NCBI RefSeq assembly: GCF_029360645.1
Contig: NZ_JARDUA010000002.1
Span: 620,001 to 684,000, forward strand
Direction: 5' to 3'
DNA length: 64,000 nt
Source of the DNA: Pontibacter litorisediminis
Lineage (GTDB): Bacteria > Bacteroidota > Bacteroidia > Cytophagales > Hymenobacteraceae
Below the pieces are notes generated by a model that made no database searches, had not been told where the DNA came from, and worked only from the letters and a program-made list of their open reading frames with translations. The position numbers and the translations under genes were made by a program. Below are positions 7,928 to 14,771 of the stretch, in pieces. The first letter of the stretch is position 1; every line of letters begins with the position of its first letter.

Positions 7928-9127
7928 TTAGTGCTGCGTAATGGTGCTCACGTTGCCGGAACCACTCTGGGTAGCAGAGGCCCCATTACCCCATCCCATC
8001 TGGCTGATGGTGGCGGTGTTGCTGTCGCCTGCCTGCATCACACTGGTACCGTTCAGCATACCTGCCTGCGAAACCGAAGCTGTGTTTAACAAGCCAGTCT
8101 GAGATACTGCCGCGCCATTGAACCAGCCACTCTGCGTAACACTAGCAGTATTGTAAGAAGCCATATCTTGCTCAACAAGCGCAACGTTACCAACGCCATA
8201 CTGTGCAACAGCTGCTGTGTTGTGGTCGCCGCCAAACTGATAAATCGCAGCTCCGTTAGCTAAACCGTCTTGTCTGATTTCAGCATCGTTTCTGAAACCT
8301 TCAGTCTGCTCGATATAGGCGGAGTTGAGAGCTCCATCCTGATAAATGTCACCGTCGTTGCTTTCGCCGCCAAGCTGTACAACAAGAGCGATGTTCATAT
8401 CACCGTCCTGATCAATGTCAGAATCGTTGTTCTCACCACCTTGCTGATAGATCTCGGCTAAGTTACCGTCACCATCCTGCTCAATGTCGGCGTCATTGTC
8501 TTCACCATCTGTCTGGTTGATATACGCAGAGTTGAAGTCACCATCCTGATCGATGTCAGCATCATTGCTTTCGCCAGATACTTGGTCAATGGCAGCTACA
8601 TTGTAATCACCATCCTGATCGATGTCAGCATCGTTATTCTCGCCTTCTTCTTGGGTCACATAAGCCTCATTGTAGGCACCCTCTTGGTCAACGTCGGCGT
8701 CGTTGTCCTCGCCAAATAACTGCAGCACTTCTGCGTAATTACCTTCGCCGTTTTGGTCTACGTCAGCATCATTGCCCTCGCCTTCCGACTGTTCAATATA
8801 AGCGTTGTTTAGCAAACCTTCCTGATCAACATCGGCATCATTACTTATGCCGCCATTCTGCCAAATGGTAGCAGCGTTCTCGGTACCAGCTTGTGAAACA
8901 GAAGCTTCATTGTCCATGCCATAATCTTGGACAACAGTAGCCATGTTTGAGACGCCAGCCTGCCCAACTTCTGCCGCATTGTTTACACCGCCTGTTTGTG
9001 AAATGGTACCAACGTTAGTAGTACCAGTTTGCGTTGACGTAGCCAAGTTGCCTACACCTTGTGCGAAGGCAGAACCTGCTGTGAACATTAATGCTGCCGT
9101 TGCAGCATACATTACTTTCTTTTTCAT
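7928..9127 (-). CDS. csgA: Long acidic curlin-repeat amyloid subunit with DxDxDG motifs, 399 aa
   Basis: Second CsgA-like subunit. It has a Sec signal (MKKKVMYAATAALMF, cleavage near FAQ), then about seventeen curlin repeats of roughly 22 residues. The flanking repeats are ordinary (SVSQAGMLNGTSV, ATISQMGWGN). The central repeats (about residues 95-275) carry the acidic sequence NDADIDQDGD or close variants, so that D-x-D-x-D-G, the loop seen in EF-hand, dockerin and thrombospondin type 3 calcium sites, recurs at each turn. Calcium binding is inference. This is the first curlin in transcription order after csgG, separated from it by 200 bases containing a hairpin and an AT-rich leader. It ends in ...NVSTITQH. 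The symbol is by analogy. Confidence 0.85.
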   Translation of the reverse strand: MKKKVMYAATAALMFTAGSAFAQGVGNLATSTQTGTTNVGTISQTGGVNNAAEVGQAGVSNMATVVQDYGMDNEASVSQAGTENAATIWQNGGISNDADVDQEGLLNNAYIEQSEGEGNDADVDQNGEGNYAEVLQLFGEDNDADVDQEGAYNEAYVTQEEGENNDADIDQDGDYNVAAIDQVSGESNDADIDQDGDFNSAYINQTDGEDNDADIEQDGDGNLAEIYQQGGENNDSDIDQDGDMNIALVVQLGGESNDGDIYQDGALNSAYIEQTEGFRNDAEIRQDGLANGAAIYQFGGDHNTAAVAQYGVGNVALVEQDMASYNTASVTQSGWFNGAAVSQTGLLNTASVSQAGMLNGTSVMQAGDSNTATISQMGWGNGASATQSGSGNVSTITQH

Positions 9128-9192
9128 GCTAATGATTTTTGAGGTTTTTAAGATGATTTACATTAGCACTATACCCATCGTTAATATTAATG

Positions 9193-9230
9193 TTTCAAAA
9201 TTTATTAATATTTTTTATTTAATTATACAC
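9193..9230 (-). promoter_or_regulatory. Curlin upstream element, copy 1
   Basis: On the minus strand, GTGTATAATTAAATAAAAAA then TATTAATAAATTTTGAAA, about 65-105 bases upstream of the curlin start at 9127. It matches the element before the other long curlin (7751-7790) in order and spacing. Confidence 0.5.
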
Positions 9231-9276
9231 ATAATAAATATTAGTTAAGATCATAAAGTCGCTGAATCTATAGAAC

Positions 9277-9306
9277 AACACAGTCCGCTTACATGCGGCC
9301 TGTGTT
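9277..9306 (-). terminator. Hairpin after csgG
   Basis: AACACAG (9277-9283) / CTGTGTT (9300-9306) with inner CCGC/GCGG and loop TTACAT, just past the csgG stop at 9328. There is no strong T-run. It separates the export genes csgEFG from the structural curlin genes and fits a partial terminator. Confidence 0.55.
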
Positions 9307-9327
9307 ACAGAATAAGGAATTTAGCAA

Positions 9328-10734
9328 CTACTTGTACAAACCCAGGTAAAAGTTGATGCCAACTTTACCCGTCCAGAAGTAGTCGTTAAAACGGCCCTGT
9401 TCCACCTCATCCAGGTCATCGTCTAACAAGTAAGAACTGGCGAGGCTGACGTCCAGCCCGATGTTCCGGGTGAGGAGGTACTCCAGGCCAGCCCCTGCCT
9501 TCACGTAAGGATTCAGGCCGCTGTCGCCAAAGCTATCGAAGATGTCCACAAGGCCGCTGCCCTGTACAAGCCCCCCCGCACCAAGCTGCACATAGGGGCT
9601 GTAGCGCAACTTCGGAAACAGGAGGTAGTTCAGGTTTAGCTCGGCATAGTTTATACTTGTATCAAAGCCGTTCTCTGTAGCTAGTTTGCCTTTGCCGAGG
9701 CGCAAGTCCAGGCCAATGTTCTGCCGCGAACTAATCTTTAGCCCCACCTCTCCCATAAACTTAAACTCGGGGTCGGGGAAATCGCCTTTGTAATACATAG
9801 CACCCGCAGCGCCTGCCACACCAACAAGGCTGCGGCGCTCGGCCATCAGATTGCCATGGATGTCGCTGTTTAGGATGTCCTGCTTCTCTTGCAGGTAAGC
9901 CTGCACCACCTCCGACTCCAGGTCGGCCTTGTTCTTCGGGCGCCAGTACCCGGCCAGCATCCCCTCGATCACCATACCCTGCACAGCCTTGTCTATGGCC
10001 TCTTTCACCGCAATCTCGGAAGGCTCGTTATAGGTAAAGCCCGTTTCGGCTTCCAGCAGTCGTTTGAAGTGCACGTACCGGAAAACCCCAAAGTCAACAG
10101 CCTGTGACAGTATGGTTTTAGAAGTATACACTGTCTTCAGAATCTCTCCGGTGCTTGTGGAGATGGCCCGCAGGTATACGGTCACTTTGTCTTCGCGGTA
10201 CTGCCCTGAGCCGCCTGCACCAAAGTAGCGCAAGCCTGCGCCTCCTGTCACCACATTGGCATCATATGAGATGATCCCCCCCTCCAGAATGATACCTGCA
10301 AACAGAAGACCGGGCAGGTTAGGCTCCTTCTTGCCAGTCATGGCCTCGGACTCAGCTCTGGTGGAGCGAATGATTTTGCGCTCGTTCAGCAGGTTGCCAA
10401 GGTTCTCGCGCTCTATGGTGGTAAACCAGCCGGACTCCTCCAGCGAGTTGATCAGGATAGTGGTTGCCCCTTGCGTCACCGCGGTAGACCAGCTGGTGCC
10501 GATCTCAGAGGGTTTGTACTGCCCCGTCTGGTCCCTGAATTTATACACGGCAGCCACCACTTTCTGCTGCGGCTCGGGCAGGCTTACCAGATCCTTATAG
10601 GCCGGAGATGGCACTCCCAACGTAGCTTTGGAGCTTTTTAGGGGTTGCTGGAAGTATGGCGAACAGCTCTGCACGAGGCAAAGGCCAAGCAGCAGAACAG
10701 AAATGCAAGTATAGGTGTAAAGCTTTTGAACCAT
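9328..10734 (-). CDS. csgG: Curli secretion channel CsgG with a C-terminal beta-barrel-like extension
   Basis: Outer-membrane lipoprotein that forms the nonameric curli export pore. The signal ends in VQSC (Cys24) and the CsgG core runs to about residue 260, with family motifs VAAVYKFRDQTGQYKPSE, the ERENLGNLLNERKIIR segment, and VTVYLRAISTSTGEILKT. At 468 residues it is about 190 longer than E. coli CsgG (277). The extra part (about 285-468) is a chain of alternating hydrophobic strands ending GKVGINFYLGLYK, which resembles a small outer-membrane barrel domain. Bacteroidota CsgG proteins often carry such an extension; its role is not established. It lies 59 bases after csgF and 200 bases before the first curlin. 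Confidence 0.93.
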   Translation of the reverse strand: MVQKLYTYTCISVLLLGLCLVQSCSPYFQQPLKSSKATLGVPSPAYKDLVSLPEPQQKVVAAVYKFRDQTGQYKPSEIGTSWSTAVTQGATTILINSLEESGWFTTIERENLGNLLNERKIIRSTRAESEAMTGKKEPNLPGLLFAGIILEGGIISYDANVVTGGAGLRYFGAGGSGQYREDKVTVYLRAISTSTGEILKTVYTSKTILSQAVDFGVFRYVHFKRLLEAETGFTYNEPSEIAVKEAIDKAVQGMVIEGMLAGYWRPKNKADLESEVVQAYLQEKQDILNSDIHGNLMAERRSLVGVAGAAGAMYYKGDFPDPEFKFMGEVGLKISSRQNIGLDLRLGKGKLATENGFDTSINYAELNLNYLLFPKLRYSPYVQLGAGGLVQGSGLVDIFDSFGDSGLNPYVKAGAGLEYLLTRNIGLDVSLASSYLLDDDLDEVEQGRFNDYFWTGKVGINFYLGLYK

Positions 10735-10793
10735 AGCAAAGGGTGCAGAATGGAGGTAGTAGGCTAGAAACGAGAAAATTGGTCTGAAAGAGC

Positions 10794-11222
10794 TTAATAG
10801 TACGGGATCGTAACAGAGGTGCGGTTACCGGAAGTCATGTCTACAATATCAATGCTGATCCCGCCCGGCCCCTCTGTCACCTCTATCTGGTAATCGCCCA
10901 AGGTATAGCTGCCTGGGGTGACGCCGTCCTCACCGAACTGGTTGGAGATAAGCTTGCGCGACAGTTCGTTTAGGATCTGGCGGTTCAGGCTGTTCTTAAA
11001 ATCCTCCATGGGGTCGCGGTTGTAGATGGAGCCGCTCTCGGCGTCGGGGTCCTTTAGCTTATCCTGCGCCTGGGCTGAGCTTTGCAGCCAGGAGTAGTTA
11101 TAAGGGTTACCGCCAAAAGCAGGGTTCTTGGGCGTGTACACCATATCCTGCGCTTGCACATTCCCAAGACCAACCCAAAAGAGCAAAAGAAACGCTACCA
11201 GAGAGCAAATAACATTTTTCAT
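10794..11222 (-). CDS. csgF: Curli assembly factor CsgF
   Basis: 142 residues with a signal peptide ending NVQAQ. The mature N-terminus TPKNPAFGGNPYNYSWLQSS closely matches the CsgF segment that inserts into the CsgG channel. CsgF links the pore to the surface-exposed nucleator. I start at the ATG at 11222 (MKNVICSL), which begins the signal peptide; four codons upstream there is another ATG (11234). It is 38 bases after csgE and in the same orientation, consistent with one csgEFG transcript. Confident by motif, context and length (E. coli CsgF is 138). Confidence 0.93.
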   Translation of the reverse strand: MKNVICSLVAFLLLFWVGLGNVQAQDMVYTPKNPAFGGNPYNYSWLQSSAQAQDKLKDPDAESGSIYNRDPMEDFKNSLNRQILNELSRKLISNQFGEDGVTPGSYTLGDYQIEVTEGPGGISIDIVDMTSGNRTSVTIPYY

Positions 11223-11260
11223 AGATCGATACATATAAGCATTTTAGCATTATTCCTTAC

Positions 11261-11779
11261 CTAGAACACCTCCCGCGCCTGCTTCCCCTCTGCCTCCAGC
11301 TGTTGCTGCAGTTGGTTCCGTACCAGGTATTCATACAGGCCCGTCGCTACATAGGTGGCTGTTTCTTCAATCACATCGTACCGGGGCTGTAGCTGCTGCT
11401 CAAACAACAGCTCGTCGTTCAAGGCTACCTGAATCAGGGCGCCATTGCCACGGGTAGGGCGCTCTTTTATAAGTATGGTAAAGTTTTTGGCTGCAGGAGG
11501 CGCCTCCCACTGCCTGTGGAAGACCTCGTAGAAGTCACGCCCTATCTTGGTGATTGTCTCATCCACAATGAGGCCGTCTACTTCCAAATCAGCGGAGCTA
11601 CGGATGTTCTCCTCGAACTGATTGGCCCGTATAGGGGCCTGCTGCTGGGTGGTGTCCTTTGCCTCGGCTTGCTGTGCCTTTACTGCCACTGGTACAAGCA
11701 TTGTGCAGCAGAGTAGAAAAGCCGCTGCAACCTGCTGCCAGAAACTAGAACCCACAGAAGAAAAAGAAAAATATTCCAA
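11261..11779 (-). CDS. csgE: Curli secretion specificity factor CsgE
   Basis: 172 residues with a hydrophobic signal (VAAAFLLCCTMLVPVAVKAQ) and a CsgE domain (about 60-165) containing LIVDETITKIGRDFYEVF and the C-terminal LYEYLVRNQL helix. In E. coli, CsgE caps the periplasmic side of CsgG and directs CsgA to it. This is the first gene of the curli group. About 90 bases of AT-rich leader separate it from the terminator of the response-regulator operon upstream, so it probably has its own promoter. CsgC and CsgD homologues are not present in the window. Confidence 0.9.
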   Translation of the reverse strand: MEYFSFSSVGSSFWQQVAAAFLLCCTMLVPVAVKAQQAEAKDTTQQQAPIRANQFEENIRSSADLEVDGLIVDETITKIGRDFYEVFHRQWEAPPAAKNFTILIKERPTRGNGALIQVALNDELLFEQQLQPRYDVIEETATYVATGLYEYLVRNQLQQQLEAEGKQAREVF

Positions 11780-11870
11780 GCTTATATTAATTCAGTTCAA
11801 TATAGGCTTTATACTCTTCGTCAACTAAAAAGTTTATATAATTATTAGAAAAATAACAATGCATAACAAC

Positions 11871-11899
11871 AAAAAGGCCCGGCGTTTAGAGCCGGGCCT
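11871..11899 (-). terminator. Intrinsic terminator of the receiver-kinase operon
   Basis: AGGCCCGGC (11875-11883) / GCCGGGCCT (11891-11899) with a 7-base loop. On the minus strand it is followed by TTTTTG. It lies 24 bases past the response-regulator stop at 11923, so the missing DNA-binding domain of that regulator is not simply further downstream. Confidence 0.9.
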
Positions 11900-11922
11900 A
11901 GGAGACGTTGTTGCACCTATTG

Positions 11923-12339
11923 CTAAAGGGAATCGATCCCAATGCCTGAGGAGAAATAACCTCTGCCGGCATGGATGGCCTGCAGGGCCTGCCGCAGCTC
12001 GTCCGGTTCCGAGTTTTTGAGCAGGTACCCTTTAACCCCTTCGTCCAGCAGGCTCTCCACCAAGGCCTCATCGCCGTAGGTAGACATCACCAGAATGCGC
12101 ACATCGGGGTATTTGGACAACAGATAACGGGAGGTCGCCACCCCATCCATTTCCGGCATCTCCAGGTCCAGCATCACCACATCGGGTAAATTGCCCTCAA
12201 TTTTCTCGAGTAGCTCAGCACCATTACAGGCATCTGCCAGCAGTGTAATTTCGTCAAAGGCTTTCAGCAGTTCCAGAACCCCCTTCCGGAACAGGTTGTG
12301 ATCATCGGCAATAGCCAATGTTAGCGGCTGATACTCCAT
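11923..12339 (-). CDS. Receiver-only response regulator (NarL-type receiver, no output domain)
   Basis: 138 residues holding only a CheY-like receiver of the NarL/LuxR subfamily. It has the acidic pair DD at 12-13, phosphoacceptor Asp58 in MLDLEMPEMDG, Ser86-Thr87 in VMSTYGDE, and Lys108 in GYLLKNS. NarL-type regulators normally continue for another 60-70 residues with a LuxR helix-turn-helix; here the protein stops at GIGIDSL and a terminator follows at once. The ATG at 12339 begins the receiver; the frame is open upstream into the kinase gene but encodes low-quality sequence. It lies 22 bases after the kinase gene. It could act by protein contact, as a phosphate sink, or be a truncated regulator. 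Its neighbours suggest curli control, which is inference. Confidence 0.88.
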   Translation of the reverse strand: MEYQPLTLAIADDHNLFRKGVLELLKAFDEITLLADACNGAELLEKIEGNLPDVVMLDLEMPEMDGVATSRYLLSKYPDVRILVMSTYGDEALVESLLDEGVKGYLLKNSEPDELRQALQAIHAGRGYFSSGIGIDSL

Positions 12340-12361
12340 AGGCAGTAACGGGTTTATATTA

Positions 12362-13177
12362 TTAGGTTGTATGTGATAGTTCGGGTGATGTAGTGGGTAC
12401 GCTAATGCTGGCAGTGGTCCCCGCCCCCGGAGCAGACGTGATGGTGATGCTGCCGTTAAGCAGCGCTGCACGGCTCTGCAGGCTCATAATGCCAAGCCCT
12501 CCGCTCATTGCCTTCTCCTGCTGCATGGCTGCCATATCGAACCCGACACCGTTATCCATGTAAACCAAGCTTGTCTCTGAGGGTGTAAACTGCAGGTTTA
12601 TACTTACTTGGGTAGCCTTAGCGTGCTTGATGGTGTTGTTCAGCAACTCCTGCACCATACGGTACAGCAAAAGCTCATGTTGTGGTTTCAGGCGTTTTGT
12701 TTTGTCGTTGCAGCTGATCACCAGTTCCATCTTCCCGCTGGCAGCCAAGGCTTTCCGCAGCGCCTCTAGAGCCTGGGCCAGGCCAAGTTTCTCCAGTACC
12801 ACCGGCATCAAGTCGTGCGAGATGCGGCGTACGCTGCCCAGCACCTCATCCAGCTGTTGCTTCATGTGCTGGGCATTCTCCTGCATTTTATCATCCTTGC
12901 ACTCCGCCTGGCTCACCATTTGGTGCAGGTTCAGGCGAACAAGGGACAGCATGGCCCCCACCTCGTCATGCAGGTCACGGGCAACCCGGCGACGCTCCTC
13001 TTCCTGTGCGTGCAGCGTGGCCTCCAGCACTTGCTGTTGCTTGACCGACTGTAGCTGCCGAAGCTGCTCCTGGTGCTGCAACATGCGCCGCTGGTAAAGC
13101 ACCACGAACACAATAATGCCCACGGCCAGCACCAGCATGACAGGTGTGATCAGAATAAGGGGATCCAGGGTTCTCAT
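12362..13177 (-). CDS. Sensor histidine kinase, NarX/DesK (HisKA_3) type
   Basis: 271 residues: one N-terminal membrane helix (about 8-28), a coiled coil (31-60), a HisKA_3 dimerisation domain with His70 in RRVARDLHDEVGAMLSLV, and a HATPase domain. The latter has the N box NNTIKHAKAT, G1 box DNGVGFD and G2 box GGLGIMSLQSRA. There is no extracytoplasmic sensor domain, so signal input probably comes from a partner. The gene overlaps the preceding seven-helix membrane protein by 4 bases (ATGA), pointing to translational coupling and a joint function. It is followed 22 bases later by its likely partner, the receiver-only regulator. Located directly upstream of the curli genes. Confidence 0.92.
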   Translation of the reverse strand: MRTLDPLILITPVMLVLAVGIIVFVVLYQRRMLQHQEQLRQLQSVKQQQVLEATLHAQEEERRRVARDLHDEVGAMLSLVRLNLHQMVSQAECKDDKMQENAQHMKQQLDEVLGSVRRISHDLMPVVLEKLGLAQALEALRKALAASGKMELVISCNDKTKRLKPQHELLLYRMVQELLNNTIKHAKATQVSINLQFTPSETSLVYMDNGVGFDMAAMQQEKAMSGGLGIMSLQSRAALLNGSITITSAPGAGTTASISVPTTSPELSHTT

Positions 13178-13836
13178 TTCACAGGTGACCGCCTAATGGC
13201 CATCATCAGTATAACTCTAAAAAAGATGTTGAGCACTACAATAATCGTCAAACAGATACGGGCAGCGTCGTAAGACTCCTGCAAAGCTGTATTGAACATG
13301 CTGAACGCCATTGCTGTGCCGGCCTGGTATATGATAATGCCGCTGCTCAACACAAACATCGGGTCACGGTCCAGGTAGGTAAAACGTAGCGCGTGGGCGG
13401 CCTGGTAAAGGTATAGTACGGCCATGGTAACCAACAAGGCTCCGGCCACCATACGCGGGAGGGCATTCATCCGGGACATGTCCTGGCCCAGCGCCACGGT
13501 CAAAACGCTAAACACCCCAACCCCCACTATACTCAGCAAGACCCCGACCTTAACATACCTGTTATTTAAACTGCCATAGTACACCATGGCCAGCAACACG
13601 TACTCTAAGGGAGTATAAATATGCTGGATCCAATGGTTGTTCTGGGTACCCAGGTACACGGTTAGCTGCCCGGTTATTTCGATCAGGGCTAAAAATATAG
13701 TGTACAGCAGAAGCAGCCTAAACAACAGGCTGCTCCGCTTTCCTATAAGCCAAATTGCGGCAATAAGCGGTATGCTAAAACTAATGGATGATATCTCTAT
13801 CACCCAGGGGTAAATCTCCCGGATATAAAATTCCAT
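13174..13836 (-). CDS. Seven-helix integral membrane protein, candidate sensor partner of the kinase
   Basis: 220 residues forming about seven hydrophobic helices (roughly 12-32, 38-57, 70-90, 97-116, 125-148, 162-185 and 190-215) with short polar loops and a basic C-terminus (MMAIRRSPVK), suggesting an internal C-terminus. No recognisable catalytic motif; I cannot name the family. It starts inside the stop codon of the upstream gene (TAATG) and ends overlapping the kinase start (ATGA), so the three are translated as a unit. The layout (7TM protein plus a kinase with a single helix and no sensor domain) suggests that this protein detects the stimulus, as in split 7TM-kinase receptors. That role is inference. 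Confidence 0.8.
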   Translation of the reverse strand: MEFYIREIYPWVIEISSISFSIPLIAAIWLIGKRSSLLFRLLLLYTIFLALIEITGQLTVYLGTQNNHWIQHIYTPLEYVLLAMVYYGSLNNRYVKVGVLLSIVGVGVFSVLTVALGQDMSRMNALPRMVAGALLVTMAVLYLYQAAHALRFTYLDRDPMFVLSSGIIIYQAGTAMAFSMFNTALQESYDAARICLTIIVVLNIFFRVILMMAIRRSPVK

Positions 13837-14162
13837 TAGTTGTTTAGCTCACCCACCACACAGTCTGGAGGACATACTTTTGCCCCGTCTGCAACCGTGC
13901 CCGACACCATGTCTTCCCCGTCAGCGTTGGCGCCTACCAGCACAACTTGGCGCTGGCCTCGCTCATCGCGGGCATGGTACATCCGGATGCCCATACAGCC
14001 TGGCTGGTCCAGGATCTCCTGCAGGATTTCGCGGCCAAAGAAATGGCCTTTCACCACAAACCCCCTAGGGTCTGGAGTGGCTCTCTCGCGATAGTTTTTG
14101 GTCCACTTGGCGGCGGTAGCCAGATCTATGGCTACGCCTTCCGATCCATCAAAAGTTGGCAT
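13836..14162 (-). CDS. Conserved-looking small cytoplasmic protein, function unknown
   Basis: 108 residues from the ATG at 14162 (MPTFDGSEGVAIDLATAA); the frame stays open to an earlier ATG at 14201, but the shorter form starts in better sequence. There is no signal peptide and no membrane helix. It has a GHFFGREILQEIL segment, a central GCMGIRMYHARDERGQRQVV strand pair, VGANADGEDM, and a C-terminal CPPDC pair that could bind metal or form a disulfide. I have seen similar short proteins in Bacteroidota but know no function. First gene of the coupled unit ending in the receiver-only regulator. Confidence 0.75.
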   Translation of the reverse strand: MPTFDGSEGVAIDLATAAKWTKNYRERATPDPRGFVVKGHFFGREILQEILDQPGCMGIRMYHARDERGQRQVVLVGANADGEDMVSGTVADGAKVCPPDCVVGELNN

Positions 14163-14380
14163 ATAAAGGAGGCTAAAGGTTGAACTTCTAAATATAGTCA
14201 TTTCCTAATTTAATAGTATCATTGCCAGCTTTATAAGTTTAAGAAAATGAAGAGGTGTCATCATGCCTTCTTTGTTTTGCCGCCCGCTGCTGCGGGTTCT
14301 GCTTAGGTCAGCAACTGCCCCGGCAAACGGTTCTGCGCAAAGGCCGTACTTATTAGCAGCACTATACTTTTGTTACTGCC

Positions 14381-14686
14381 ATGGCAAAGAAATCTTTTCA
14401 GGAGTTGATTAACAGCCCGGGTATGCCGGTGCTCGTGGACTTTTACGCCGATTGGTGCGGGCCCTGCAAGGCCATGTCGCCAGTGGTACAGCAAGTGGCC
14501 AGCCAGTTTAACGGCAAGCTGAAGGTGGTAAAAGTGAACATCGACAACAACCAGGCGGCTGCCTCGCAGTTTAGAGTACAGGGCGTGCCTACCTTTATAC
14601 TTTTCCATAAGGGCCAACAGGTATGGCGCCAGTCCGGGGCGATGCCGGCGCAACAGCTCACACAGGTAATTCAGCAGTATGTGTAG
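14381..14686 (+). CDS. Thioredoxin
   Basis: 101 residues, a single thioredoxin fold with the redox centre WCGPCKAM (Trp25-Met32), the buried Asp-equivalent region VDFYADWCGPC, and the cis-proline loop GVPTFILF. No signal peptide, so a cytosolic disulfide reductase is expected. The length is normal for the family (E. coli TrxA is 109). It is convergent with the histidine kinase gene that follows; the gap contains a 15-bp perfect inverted repeat. TATACTT words lie just before the ATG and within the gene (TTTATACTTTTCC encoding FILF). Confidence 0.95.
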   Translation: MAKKSFQELINSPGMPVLVDFYADWCGPCKAMSPVVQQVASQFNGKLKVVKVNIDNNQAAASQFRVQGVPTFILFHKGQQVWRQSGAMPAQQLTQVIQQYV

Positions 14687-14700
14687 CCTTCAATTTCGAA

Positions 14701-14771
14701 TGAGTGGATGAGTGAATGTGCAATTTAGTGTATACTTTATTTACTCATACAAACAATCACTCATCCACTCA
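14701..14771. repeat. 15-bp perfect inverted repeat between convergent genes
   Basis: TGAGTGGATGAGTGA (14701-14715) and its exact complement (14757-14771), with a 41-base AT-rich loop that contains TATACTT. The right arm overlaps the end of the kinase gene. Position suggests a bidirectional transcription block, but no T-run is present. A related, unpaired repeat GAATGAGTGAATGAGCGAAT occurs at 34205. Confidence 0.6.

Noticed and set aside
6254..9127. Regular repeats that could suggest a CRISPR array
   Set aside because: The period of about 66 bases is in frame and encodes curlin repeats; units are degenerate and there are no unique spacers.
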